Assembly: GCA_963210315.1 (NCBI GenBank)
Contig: OY723288.1
Coordinates: forward strand, 1 to 64,000
DNA length: 64,000 nt
Direction of reading: 5' to 3'
Source of the DNA: Rhynchopus euleeides
Lineage: Eukaryota > Euglenozoa > Diplonemea > Diplonemida > Diplonemidae
The notes beneath the pieces were generated by a model. It saw nothing but the letters and a program-made list of their open reading frames with translations, was not told the DNA's origin and did not search any database. A program made the translations under genes and the position numbers. This document shows, piece after piece, positions 28,063 through 39,400 of this stretch (the stretch's first letter is position 1; the number at the start of each line of letters is the position of its first letter).

Positions 28063-31000
28063 CTAGTAGTACACTGGGAAGCGGCAAGGGACGTCATGCT
28101 TGACCAACTTGTAGCCATTGTTGCGCATCTGCAGGGCGGGGCATATTGAGGCGTGCATGCGTTGTTCTGTGCGAAAGGCCAAACCCAACACGAGACATAC
28201 CATGGCGTCCACTATATGCAGGTTCTTTGTCGCGAGGCGAATTTCCTCCTTCTGGTAGCGGTGGTGGCGGAAGCGGATGTCATAGCTCTTCTCGAAGTAC
28301 GACAGCGAGTCCCCGTGGAACCCCTGCAGGTACAGCAGCCTGGCCAACCCGTCCAGCGCATAGCACACCCCCACGTGGAAGGGCTGCCCTGCAATCTCGA
28401 AGGACGCAAGCATCTGCATGTATGATGTCTCGGCCTCTCTGTAGGCACCCTGCTTCTCGTACACTGCAGCCACCTGCGACAGGATCATGCCCAGCTGCAT
28501 GCACTGCTGGGCAGTCATGCGCTCCGAGGCAAGCCTGTTGCGCTCATGCACATCCATGGGGCGCAGCTGCGTCGCAGGCTTGAAGAGGTTCCCCAGCAGG
28601 AAGTGCATGTTCTGGCTGTCCACGATGGCCAGCGCCTTGGCAAAGTGCCGGTGTGCGTATTCAAACTGGCCTTCCAAATAGCACACCTCCGCCAGGTTGA
28701 GGATGGGGTGCACTGTGCGTGCATCCCACTCGCCGTAGGCGGCCTGTGCGTCTGCAACCTTCTGTGAGTACTCCGCCAGGTAGGAGGCGGGTGGGGCGAT
28801 GCGCCCCTTCTGCAGCATCTCGATGCGCATGTCGTACACACGGCTCAGCGCCCCCGAGTGGCCTGGCTGCCCCAGCACCTCGCCGCGCCCCGCCTCCAGG
28901 CACAGGCGTGCCTTCTCCAGCGACAGCAGGGCCTCCTTGCTGCGCCCCTCCTCGTTGTCCGCCTCCGCCTTGACCTCCAGGCAGAGGGCCACGAAGGGGT
29001 CCACTGGGCTGAGCGTGTCGCTGCCTGCCACCAGCAGGTCAGCCAGGCGCTTCGCCTCCAGCACGATGCCCCTGCGGAGGCGCTTGTCCCGCACGCCCAG
29101 CCACCGCGCCTTGTCCACCAGGGCTGCGGCTGTGGCGGCCACCAGGCGCCGCAGTGTGTGGGCATCGGCATTCCCTATAGCGAGGGCAGCAGGTAGATCC
29201 CTGTGTGTCACGTTGCTGGTGTAGTACCGCGTGTCTTGGCGGCAGGAGGGCGACATGAGGTAGTCGGGGTCGATGGCCTCGGGCGCAGCCATATGCACAT
29301 CACTCGGGACGTGGTTGCACAGGCTCGTGGCGTAGCTCTCGGTGTGTGTCTGCAGCTCGGCGACGAAGGTCATGAGGATTTGTGTGGCGACAGACGTGTT
29401 GGCGGTCACCTCAGCAGCTTTGGCCTTGCCCAGCGCCACCGTCGCGCAGGAGCCCTGCGGCCCGCCCGACACCGCACACATGCTGACGGCGAGGTACAGC
29501 CCCTTGGCGACCTGCGCATCGTTGTGGAGCACCTTCTTGTAGAGCCGTGTCTCGGGCGTCTCCTCATCCTCACCCCCCTCTGCTGTGCAGAGGCGCTCGA
29601 ATGCGACGACAGCCTGCTCGATGAGCGCCAGGCCCTCGGGGGTGTACGGTGCTGCGGCAGGCAGCGCGGTGTCTGCGCTCTCAGGCTTGTCGGGCACCCC
29701 ATCGCTAACTTTCCCCCGCAGCAGCGCAGCGCGTGCCGCTGCGAGGTAAAGATACGGCACGAACACCATCAGGTCTGTTGGGAGGCGCGGTGTCGATGTG
29801 ATCAACTGCACTGCATCGGAGCAGGTGCGGATGCTTTCGTCGAACTTGCCGACGCAGCACAGCGCAACTGCGAGGTAGAGATAGGACTCCAGCAGGGGCG
29901 CGTCGGGGGCCCTGCTGTCCTGCGTGATGGCTGTGTGTGCCTGCCTGTGCCGCGACACGGCATCTGCATGGGACGCGAGGGTGTGAGTGCAGCGCAGCTC
30001 GCAGTACCCCACGAGGTGCACGAAGCTGGCGTATTCGGGATCCGTGTTGGGATACACAAGCCCTGCCGACTGCAGCAGCTTGGCACACACGCTGCGAGCC
30101 TCCTCATGGCGGTACAGCCCCGACAGCACCTCCGCAAGGCGCGAGTACCCCACGAGGGTGTTCTTGTGGTCGCTGCCGTGGCAGCCCTCGAAGATGGCAA
30201 TCGCCTTGCGCACGAGGGGCTCCGCTTCGCTGTGCTGTCTGCTGTGGACGTGGAAGTCCGCCAGGTCCATCAGCGACATGGCGTAGCGGTCTTGGTTGAT
30301 GGTGGCTTCGTCGGTGTCTCCTGTGATGGACATGCTGCGCTTGACCTTGTCCTTCACCCCCTCCGCACCCACCTCCGCAATGTCCTCCAGGCCTGCCTCT
30401 GCCGCCAGCAGCTGGCAGATGCGCAGCAACGCCTTCTTGCACCGCGTGTGCCCCCGGAGGCCCCAAGCGTAGTACACCTTGACCAACGCGCCTAAAGCCC
30501 TCAGGCGCTGCTGCATGTCTGTCGCATTGTCCAGCTGCTCCTGCAGCAGGGCCTCTGTCTGGTGCGTGGGGTCGTGCGGCTCTGTCTTGACAAGCTGGCG
30601 CTGGGCCTGCCCCACGTGCACATCGCTGTGCAGGAACTGCTCGCCGAAGAAGCACCTCCGGTGGCCGTGGATCACGTCCAGCGGCTCGTCAACCAGTGCG
30701 CGCACCGTCTTGGATTGGTGCCCCTTCACCTTGGCCCGCTCGCGCAGCTTGTGCATGTTCCAGGGCGGGAAGATGCGCTGCTCCTCCACGTCGGGTGGGT
30801 CTTCGGAGACCTCGTCCGGCAGCACCGCCACAGGCATGGTCTGCCTGCTGGTCTGCGAGCGCCAATCCTTGGGGCGCTTGACCACGACTGCGCCAGGGAT
30901 CACGGATATCTTCATCACAACTGGGTCGCTTGTGCACACCTGCCCGTTGACGAAGGCGGCGTTGTCGCTGAGGGTTACCGTCACAAGGCTGACACCCCCA

Positions 31001-31884
31001 AAGTGGTACGACGGGCTGAAGAAGAGCGTCCCTTCGCAGTCGATCACAGGAAGCCCCCCATCGGCGAACACCTCCGTGCTGTGCGCCCACACGTTGTAGC
31101 ACAGCGCCTGGTCCACCCCAGGCTCCTCGGCATCCAGGTTGACGGCAAACCCGCGGATGGCCTGCGGCCCTGCACCCTGCTTGACCTCCAGCCCTGCGCT
31201 GATCCGGAACCGGGGCACCGTCGGCACCGCCTCATCCAGGTTGGGCATCGCTTCGTCGAGGTCGATCTTCTTCAGCTCCTTCTCAGCACGGGAGGGCGGG
31301 GCCAGCTCTGCAACGGAGCAGCCGTCAGGGTGCAAGTCGCGCCGCTGCGCGGCAGGCGGCGCCGTGGTGCTGAGCGGCTGCATGTCTGTGGCGCTCAGCG
31401 GGCGCGGCCCCTTCGTCGGGCTCTTGAAGGGACTCGCCGCGTTGGGGAAAGGCTCCATGTGCAGCGCGTGCACCGAATGCGACCCCCCGATGGTGTACGT
31501 CAGCTGCGGGCTGTCGCCCCTGGCGGGGCTCCTGGGCGAGCTGTAGCCTTTGGGCGAAGCGATGCGCGTCGTGTTGGTCTTCACACGCGTCCCGTGCTCC
31601 GGCAGCAGGATGGGGCGCACGCGCGGCGATGCGGAGGTCTGCGAGGGTGGGGTCGGCTTCGGCACCACCTGGTCCGGCACTTTGCCCCACTTGGGGCCGT
31701 GGATCTTCTTCAGCTGCACCGCCTTTCCACCCGCCCCTGCAGCAGGCGGCGACAGCACCCGTGCGGGCGCCATGCCGCCCTGCCGGGACCGCGCGCTGCC
31801 TTCGCGTGTCGGAGCGAACATGCATGACTTCGGCGCAAAATTGCTCGGCGGGCTCCTGCTCTTGATCTGCTCGTGGGGCTGCAT
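28063..31884 (-). CDS. TPR-repeat protein with N-terminal beta-sandwich-like domain
   Basis: 1,273 residues unspliced, or 1,249 after removing an inferred 72-bp intron (28129-28200) near the C-terminus. The N-terminal 200 residues are basic, Pro/Ser-rich and probably disordered. Next, a segment around residues 255-350 (GFAVNLDAEEPG...GTLFFSPSYHFGGVSLVTVTLSDNA) resembles an Ig/cadherin-like beta-sandwich repeat with the pattern GTL-F-P----G---VTV-L-DN. From about residue 480 on, helical repeats of kinesin-light-chain style TPRs dominate (SLMDLADFHVHSRQHSEAEPL, LAEVLSGLYRHEEARSVCAKLL, ILNLAEVCYLEGQFEYAHRHF, VAAVYEKQGAYREAETSYMQM, ALDGLARLLYLQGFHGDSLSYF). It is probably a cytosolic protein-interaction scaffold with unknown partner. 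I chose ATG 31884, which has GCAG 5 nt upstream. The 37 codons above it look non-coding. Confidence 0.85.
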   Translation of the reverse strand: MQPHEQIKSRSPPSNFAPKSCMFAPTREGSARSRQGGMAPARVLSPPAAGAGGKAVQLKKIHGPKWGKVPDQVVPKPTPPSQTSASPRVRPILLPEHGTRVKTNTTRIASPKGYSSPRSPARGDSPQLTYTIGGSHSVHALHMEPFPNAASPFKSPTKGPRPLSATDMQPLSTTAPPAAQRRDLHPDGCSVAELAPPSRAEKELKKIDLDEAMPNLDEAVPTVPRFRISAGLEVKQGAGPQAIRGFAVNLDAEEPGVDQALCYNVWAHSTEVFADGGLPVIDCEGTLFFSPSYHFGGVSLVTVTLSDNAAFVNGQVCTSDPVVMKISVIPGAVVVKRPKDWRSQTSRQTMPVAVLPDEVSEDPPDVEEQRIFPPWNMHKLRERAKVKGHQSKTVRALVDEPLDVIHGHRRCFFGEQFLHSDVHVGQAQRQLVKTEPHDPTHQTEALLQEQLDNATDMQQRLRALGALVKVYYAWGLRGHTRCKKALLRICQLLAAEAGLEDIAEVGAEGVKDKVKRSMSITGDTDEATINQDRYAMSLMDLADFHVHSRQHSEAEPLVRKAIAIFEGCHGSDHKNTLVGYSRLAEVLSGLYRHEEARSVCAKLLQSAGLVYPNTDPEYASFVHLVGYCELRCTHTLASHADAVSRHRQAHTAITQDSRAPDAPLLESYLYLAVALCCVGKFDESIRTCSDAVQLITSTPRLPTDLMVFVPYLYLAAARAALLRGKVSDGVPDKPESADTALPAAAPYTPEGLALIEQAVVAFERLCTAEGGEDEETPETRLYKKVLHNDAQVAKGLYLAVSMCAVSGGPQGSCATVALGKAKAAEVTANTSVATQILMTFVAELQTHTESYATSLCNHVPSDVHMAAPEAIDPDYLMSPSCRQDTRYYTSNVTHRDLPAALAIGNADAHTLRRLVAATAAALVDKARWLGVRDKRLRRGIVLEAKRLADLLVAGSDTLSPVDPFVALCLEVKAEADNEEGRSKEALLSLEKARLCLEAGRGEVLGQPGHSGALSRVYDMRIEMLQKGRIAPPASYLAEYSQKVADAQAAYGEWDARTVHPILNLAEVCYLEGQFEYAHRHFAKALAIVDSQNMHFLLGNLFKPATQLRPMDVHERNRLASERMTAQQCMQLGMILSQVAAVYEKQGAYREAETSYMQMLASFEIAGQPFHVGVCYALDGLARLLYLQGFHGDSLSYFEKSYDIRFRHHRYQKEEIRLATKNLHIVDAMVCLVLGLAFRTEQRMHASICPALQMRNNGYKLVKHDVPCRFPVYY
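28129..28200 (-). other. Inferred 72-bp intron in TPR gene
   Basis: The minus strand reads ATG|GTATGTCTCG...CGCCCTGCAG|ATGCGC. The insert VCLVLGLAFRTEQRMHAS would break the C-terminal helical text. It is 72 nt (3n), phase 0 and without a stop. The donor starts GTATG as in the calpain-like introns. Confidence 0.7.
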
Positions 31885-32388
31885 CCCGCCTGCCCCCCAC
31901 CCACTCAACCCAACCACACCAAGGCCCGCCGCCGGTGCCTGCAGACGGAGATGTGTGGCAAAGGGTGTGGTGCAATGGGTGAAGCAGAGGCGCACAACAC
32001 AAAATATGGCGCGGATGGGGATGCGTGTGCGACACGTGATGTGACAGCGGAGGTATCACCAGAGTTCGCTCGGTGATGACCTGACACCAAAACAAAGCAG
32101 CCGGACAACAGCTGGGAGTAGGGAGTGGGGGGGGGACGCGGGGGACGGAGGGGGCGGCGTATCGGGCACCTTATAAGTTGCTCTCCTTTGCGCCGACAAT
32201 CCGCAGGCCTCCAGCCTGTGGGAAGAGAGAAGAAAGAGAGACAGAGATTGGGGGGGCTCCCATACTGGGAACCCTATTGTTCCTGATGTTCCTTCCGTAC
32301 ACCGCGAGCCTCGTTCGGTAGCGGGCTGCCCTCCAGGCCCCCTCCTTTGCATTTGCATGTCCTATATATTTGGGGGATCCTCGCTGCC
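31885..32388. other. Upstream flank of TPR gene
   Basis: No supported gene. It contains a G-run near 32127-32134. Any 5' leader or promoter of the TPR gene should lie here. No TATA-like or other promoter motif is obvious. Confidence 0.4.
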
Positions 32389-32889
32389 TGGGGTAATCAG
32401 GCTGGGGAAAAAAACAACAAATCACAACAAATCACACCCGATCACAACAGATCACAACAAATCACAAGGCAAATGTTGTGATTTGTTGTGATTTTTTGCG
32501 ATTTGTTGCGGCCAGTTGTGATTTGTTGTGACTAGGTGTGACGTGGTGTGATTTGTTGTGACCAGTTGTGACGACTTGTGACCCTTTTGTGATGAGTTGT
32601 GATGAGGTGTGATCTGTTGTGATCTGTTGTGATCGCGATCCAAAATTTTAAATTTTTGAAATTTTGGATCGCGATCACAACAGATCACAACAGATCACAC
32701 CTCATCACAACTCATCACAAAAGGGTCACAAGTCGTCACAACTGGTCGCAACAAATCACAACTGGCCACAACAAATCGCAACAAATCGCAACAAATCACA
32801 ACAAATCACAACATTTGGCGTTGTGATTTGTTGTGATCGGGTGTGATTCGTTGTGATTTGTTGTTTTTTCCCCCAGCCTGATTACCCCA
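32389..32889. mobile_element. Foldback element built of TTGTGAT decamer-like words
   Basis: The ends TGGGGTAATCAGGCTGGGG are mirrored at the right end, with CTGCC on both flanks (32384-32388 and 32890-32894), a likely 5-bp target duplication. Both arms consist almost entirely of TTGTGATTTG / GTTGTGAC words and their complements. The centre (about 32632-32677) is GATCGCGATC around an A/T palindrome. The whole 501 bp folds into a single hairpin. No coding capacity. Confidence 0.88.
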
Positions 32890-35289
32890 CTGCCGCAATT
32901 TTTTTTGCCAAATTTTCCACCCATCGGAAATAGGAAGAAAATTCACCAAAAAAAACGCACACCACTTTCGTCACGGTAGCGTAGGACCCCCTGTCGATTG
33001 CATTTGTTGTTCCGAAGGGCTTCCAAAGGGCAGGCTACTGACTGTTGCACGGGTCGGATACTTTTGCATTTTTTGCACGATTTTTTTTACAGCCGTGCCC
33101 TCAGAGCAGCAAACATTCTCTCTGAGGGAGGGGCGTGACTGCATCAAGGCCACCCCACCTTCCCACCCCCCCCTCCGGCTGCACCGTTGCTGCAGTTCGA
33201 TCTATTCATCGGCACTGTCCCGGCTGAAAATGCATCACAAAAACAGGGCGCTGTGCTCACTACATGTCGGCCCATTTTGACAGCCATTTACAAACATGAA
33301 CCCGTTCTGCGAGAGCCCAAGGGATGACCAACCTGTGCTGACACCCAGGCCCACCGGGAACAGCCTTTGCTTGCATGGCGATGGCCAGTGGTGGTCGGGG
33401 TGGGGCGATGGGAGGATCGACACCCCCCCCACACACCCCCCCACCCCCTGCTATCGACGCCACCCCTCTATGAGACGAACATTACACAACGAAACGAAAG
33501 CAATGAACGATTTTGAACGATTTTTTGGGCCGTAGCTCTTACTGCCCTCCCCCCCCCCCCCCCCGGTGAGAGGGTGGGGCTGCTGTTCCGAGTTGGCCTG
33601 GCCACACGGCGGCATTGCAATTGGCAGAAAAATAAAGGATATCACCCCGCCCCCCCCGGCAACAAAGAATATAGAAGGGGGGAAAAGGGGACGCGTGGGT
33701 GAGATGGATATTTTGCAGAACAAAAAATGCATGGGCGTGTTGCGTGTGTGTTTTGTGGGTTGCATGTGAGGTGTTTTTGAAACCAGATTTGCGTAGCGTG
33801 CCCTTTGCTCAGAGCACCGACCACGCCGGGGCTATGACGAGTCACGGCACCACCTGACTGGGCCTCGGCGCGTGGTGGCCACGTTTTAAGTGGAGAGACC
33901 CCGCGCGGAGCATTGCCCACTCTGCGTGTGTGTGTGCGACTGTGGAGATCACACTAAGAGGAGAGGTTATTTCTCAGTGTGTTGTCCTACACGACAGGCG
34001 TCATCATGGAATTCCCTGAACAGAACCCGAAATGATCACGCCGACTATAAAAACATTCACGTGTGTGGTGTGTGTGGTGTGTGTGTGTTGATCACTTTTA
34101 AGGTGGGTTAACCCTGCACGGGTCCTAGCCCACCCCGGTGTGCGTGTGGACTGGGTGGCGCTTGCCCTTCTCTTCTTGCGTTGTTTGATTGTATGTATCC
34201 CGGAGAAGGTGTATATAGTCTTCAACGCGACACCCCAACAACAGACATATTCGGGGAGGCAGGCCGGGTTGGGAGGCAGCTTCGCTCTTCGGGTTCGGAA
34301 GAAAGTTGGGCAGGTGGGGGCAGGGCAGCTTTAGGCGCTGCAGTGGCACAAAGGCTGCCACCAGCAGGCTAGCAGGGGCTGGCACCCAAAGGGATCCTGT
34401 TGGACCAAGAAGGCCACTGGGGCAGTAGTGGAGGGGGAGGGGGGGCGGTGAGCGCAAGGAGACAAGCGGGGCACAGAAAGAATAATGACAAAGGAGAATG
34501 ATCAACGCACGAAGAAGAATTGTGTGGACTCAAAAGGGCCAAATGCCCCCAAAGGCCCGGGCATGGCCATATCATTCGTATCAGGGGGGGGGGGGGGGGG
34601 GGGGGAACACCTACAGGTGCAGGAACCCCCCCCCCTCAGCATGCAGATGGGGGCGGGGGGGTCGAGTGGCGCCCGAGGGCAGGGACAACAGTCCCTCCTC
34701 CAACACAGGCAGCAGAAATGTGCGCGGCGCATGTTTTTCCTGGAATAAAAAACAACGGTGTGTCTGTGGCATGAGCCACAGCTGGTTGTCCTATTTTTTT
34801 TAAACGGGGGACCCTCCCACCCCCTCCCGCCCCCACCATCCTGCTTGCAGCTCCCCCCCCTCCCCTCTTCCCCCGCAGGGCCATTACTGTTCATCATCTC
34901 ATCATCATGTCTGAGTTGTGTGCGCCGCAAGCCTCTTCGACGTAAACACGGCGAAAAGGCCTCGCAACGCCCGTTTTCCGTTTTGTTCGGTATGTCACGC
35001 CAACCCCCTTCTCCAAAAATAAACGAAACGAAGGCAGGCCCTTCGCAGCACCCCCCCCCCCCCTCCCTCCCTCCATCCGCAGGATAAAACACCCGCAGCA
35101 GCCAGCCCATGCCACGCGCGTTTTGACCTGCCAGTCTCTGGCAGGCCAAACGCTTGTGTCGCAAGGGCGGGGATGCCGTTGTTCGAATCAAAAATTCAAT
35201 GGATGACACAATTTCCCCTGGCAGTGCTCCGAATAGAGCGGGCCACTGTGTCACAGCGTGTCGCTTTTTTTTTTTGGGGAGGTGAGAGT
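32890..35289. other. Gene-poor stretch with homopolymer runs
   Basis: No convincing gene. Poly(C) at 33549-33564, poly(G) at 34586-34605 and many shorter C/G runs. The long minus-strand frame 34502-35668 crosses these runs and a transposon boundary and has no domain. Confidence 0.5.
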
Positions 35290-36466
35290 CAGGGTATAAG
35301 ATAGACTTTTTTCTGGCGCCGTTTTCCGGTTTTTCTGGTTTTGAAAATTTTTCGCGCGCGCCTTCGGCGCGCGACCCGCGCAAACCCTCCCAGAGTCTGA
35401 GAGGGCCCGGTGCCTGCGCGCGTCCTGTCGTACTGAGGCTGCTTGGTGGCAGGCGCAGCAGCTGCTTCGAAAGTTTGGACTCTCGGCCAAAAAACCGGTC
35501 TGGTGCAATTTTTTTACGCAGGGGGGGTCTGGGGGGCGGAGCCCCCCAGCCGCCGGAGGCCACGGTAGGGAACATCTGTTCCCTACAGTCTGGATTCGCT
35601 TGTAAGTAGGAAGGCTTCGCTGTATCGCAGCCCGGCCAGCAGGAGATCACTGGTCCTTGAGGGTTCAACCTTCAGGGTGGAGGAGGACGGTGGAGCGACC
35701 ACTCGTGACAGGTGTGCGTTGTGGGTGGAGTGGGTGCACGACAGAATGGCCAAAGGGTCCACGAGATCTCTGCACACATTCCGTTATCGAGGAGATGGGC
35801 ACCTAGCTGTGACGACAGGCAACAAACAAATCTCATCTGTTAGTTGCCCCCAATAGGCTTGGCGACCTTCAAGACTGCTTGAAAGTCGTTCGTGTTCTCG
35901 TCTCAGCCCTCCGGACAAGCAGATCTGTCTCGAGTTGGTGGGCTGTCGCCATGTATTCGATGGCACCGAGTGACGCTGCACAGAGGCAGACGACACGGTG
36001 AACTCCAGCGGAGGTTACCCTACCTCCGCTGGAGTACACCGTGTGTCTCCCATGAGTCTCAACTAGCGGGAGTCTTAGCGTAAATTAGCTGGAAAATAGA
36101 CTCCCGTCTCCAGTACAGACTGCAGTCATAGACTCCCTCTTAGACATGGTGGCTGGAGTCCACCATGTGTGCACCTTCAAAACAGAAGAGACCTGCATGA
36201 CGAGGGCATCACCACCCACCGGGCCACCCGCTAGGTCCATTTTTTCTTCTCCGCTTCTCTGCCTTCTTTGGACTATTTGAGCTCTGTGCGGATCACGATG
36301 GGGTCACTTTCTATTTTTTTATGGCGTTTTTTCTGACTGTTTTACTGTCCCAAAGTCACAAAAAAAACCGCCAAAAATGAGACCGACCTTTTTTTTTTTC
36401 CAGAAAACCGGGAACCGGGAAACCCTGGTTTTGAAAACCGGAAAACCAGACCTATCTTATCCCCTG
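35290..36466 (-). mobile_element. hAT-type non-autonomous element, copy 1
   Basis: Terminal inverted repeats CAGGG(T/G)ATAAGATAG, flanked by a perfect 8-bp duplication GTGAGAGT (35282-35289 and 36467-36474). It is 1,177 bp and closely similar, in opposite orientation, to 59723-60901. It contains a copy of the dispersed GC-rich motif (35519-35583), a CGCGCG(C)-CTTCGG hairpin, a CTCCAGCGGAGGT palindrome (about 36002-36035) and a fragment of the 190-bp family found at 53195-54190. There is no transposase frame. Confidence 0.93.
35519..35583 (-). repeat. Dispersed GC-rich motif, copy 2 of 8
   Basis: Consensus (plus sense): GAACAGATGTTCACTACCGT, then GGCCTCCGGCGGCTGGGG and GGCTCCGCCCCCCAGACCC. 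Copies lie at about 8615, 35519(-), 51438(-), 51616(-), 59060, 59215, 59414 and 60619. This copy lies inside a hAT-type element. Confidence 0.85.
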
Positions 36467-36474
36467 GTGAGAGT

Positions 36475-39400
36475 GTGTGTTCCTTTCGAGTGAGTGGGGG
36501 GGGTGTGCTGCCACTGCCACCGCCACTCCGCCCCAACCACGCCCCGCGCACAGCTCCTGTTCGTTAAGAAAGGGCATGGTGCACGGGGGGGGGGGGTGGG
36601 AGAGGGGGGGGGAGAAGAAAGAGTAATAAAAAAGAAAGTCTGAATCCGATGTCCGGCGAACCACATGAGAAAGAGAAAGAGAAGGGCGTGACCGTTCGAT
36701 GTACGAGAGAGGGGAGGGGGTGCGGGCGTCCGCTTTGCAACAGGAAGGAGGCCCGTGTTGTTTTGTTCTGTTTTGGTGCGCTGAGAAGAAGCTGGCCCAT
36801 CACAGGGCGAGCTTCGTCATTTTTTTTTGGTTGGTCTCGAGAAAATTTGGGTTCGATACGTCCGTTGGCACATGCCTCCGTTTCCTGCAAGCAGGGTCTT
36901 TCGTTGTGAAGATGTTTTCCGGCCATATTTGCAGCGTCCCCCCGGTGAGAGGGGCCGATGTTTCGTGTTCTTCTGGCCGCACGGGCATTGCCTATTTTGT
37001 GCGCATCCATTTTGTGTTTTCTTTTGAACATTCCTCCGCGCAGCCCAAACCCTGGGAGAGGTGGTTTTTCAGCACGGGGGCATTAGCCTGCAGGACGCTT
37101 TCCACACGAAGGCCAGGGGCCCCAACGAAACTCTTGACGGGCAGTGTCGCCACAACCCGAGCCCCTGTTCATGATGAAACGATCTCTGCGACCCTCCGCT
37201 GACACCCTTCGCGGCCAGGCCGGGTGTCGCGTGGCGTGTTCCTGTGTGTCCCTCCACACCATATGCCGCACAACGTGCGACCGCACTGAGCTGCTCCCCG
37301 AAGCACCCCAATCGAACCCTGCTCCCTGCTGGGCAGATTCCCGGTGCATCCCACCCCCCCCCCCCTTCCTGCTGGGGGATTCCCGGACCCCAGCGTGATT
37401 TTGCCTCAGACAACGTTAGACTGCTTACCCCATCAACCAGTCATCATGATAAGCGAGACGCGATGTCTCCCACCAAACTACGTCGGCAGTCAGACACACA
37501 AGAGCAAAAGAGCAAATGACATGATGGGCGCGCCGAGTTGCTGTCTGAGGCAAACACAACAGACAATTGAATAGCATTCTGTCGGGATTTCGTTGATCGC
37601 ACGCCTGCGGAAGTGCGCTGTGTGATTGGCAGGCGCATGAGACTGTGTGTGTGGCAGCAAGCCCCCCCCGCCCCCCCCCCCCCCCGATCCGGGTGCAGTT
37701 CCTGCCTGACAAGTCTACCTTTGTTGGAAGACAAACAAACAAATAAGAAGAACCAAGGAAGAACGGGTCAGGAACAAAACAGATGGTTGCCAGGTTGGGG
37801 TATGCTCTGGGGAAGAGGAGTTATATTCTTGAGGGGCGATCGACCAGTGAGGGGAGGCGGGGGACATGACGTGCGAGTCCACTTTGTGGGACATAAATTA
37901 ACCTTGGTTTTGGGGAGGGGGCGCCACAACACACATTAATCCTTTTAGTTGAGTGTAGGTTGCACCGAGCGAACTCTGATGCTGTCACTACTGCCACACA
38001 CACACACGAACTCTGGCAACACACAACCAGCGTGACGACACTCGATGCCACGATTCGCGTTTCGCCATTCGGCTGCACTTTTTGATCCGTTCTCCGACGT
38101 GCATACAAACCACAACGAGTTGGTAGGCAATGTCGGGCCACGCCCACCCCAAACGAACTGATATTCGCTGCCTTTCTGCAGCCACCTCCGTTCAGTTCGT
38201 TATACTGGGACACCCCTACATCGCGCGGTGAGCAGGGAAGGGGCACATGCACGGTACACACACACGGTGCCACCCACCGCAAGCCATTGCTGCAGGGGCG
38301 CAATTCAGATGTGACAGAACCAAGGCTTGCCTCAATCTGTCTTCTATCAAGCAGATGGAAATAAAAGGAACAGCACCCACCACCAGCAGATTACCTGCCG
38401 TCGTAGTGATGTGCTGGGAGGGGTGTGTCATTTGGTGGGTTCCGGCTGGCGTACGATACCGGGTCGTGCCGTTTGTGTGTTTGATTTGGGTTGGAACGGT
38501 TTTTGAACGATTTTAACAATCTATCGCATTTCTGGACGGTAGAAGTTTTTGCCCGCCCGATTCGTTTGGGGCACAAATGTGGCAGTACACTCCTTCAGCT
38601 GATGGTTGAAACACCCTCCCTTTCGTTGAGCATTGACCCGGGCATTCTGTGTTGGGGCCCTGTGAAGTGGCATGAAGGCGCTCACCCTCAAGCTTCAGTC
38701 GTGATTCAGTGCTACTTTTTCTTCGTTACTTCACAACCTCGCCACGCCTCGTCACTCGTAGGCGGCACCCACCCCCAATAAAACACAGAGGAAACCTGAT
38801 CAGCCTCAATCTGCAGCCGGAACCGGCTGCGAGCCTGAGATGCGTGTTCCGCTGGAGGTTTTCTTTTCGACACAAGTCGCAGGGGGTGGGGCAGATGCTT
38901 TCTCGAGCGCATTCGCTAAGGCTCCGACACAGACGTGGTGGTCGGTTCGTTCTTCAATACCATCTACTGTGCGGGCACAATGGCTAGCACACCCCTCCTG
39001 AGATGAGGACAAGGCGTGCTGTGTGTTTGGATCAGGATGGACGTGGCTTGACCCGCTGCACGAAGCATCCCGCTGCGTGTGGTGTGGAGTGAACTGGTGT
39101 GCGTTTCAGATTTTGCACACCCCTCTGCGAGAGAAAACACTGGCCTAACAACATCCGGCGACACGTTGTGAATCACCCGTGTATGTGCGTGTGTGTTGCG
39201 GACGCTGGATGTGTCGCCACTACGCTGGCCAGCTTGTGAGGACCTTGCTGCAGCCACATCCAGAACGCACCGAGCAGCACCTGCTCTTGATGCGATATCC
39301 ACCCGCAACAGCACACACACACACACATCAAGCGTTCTTTGTTTTGCACTCCATGGCCGGCACCGAGCAAACTCAGATGCGCCCTCCCACTCCACTGTGC

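Noticed and set aside
35170-35185. tRNA gene (GTTCGAATC B-box-like string)
   Set aside because: No cloverleaf or A box around it.
34502-35668. 388-codon minus-strand frame
   Set aside because: Crosses a poly(G) run, a hAT-type terminal repeat and the GC-rich motif, with low-complexity sequence.
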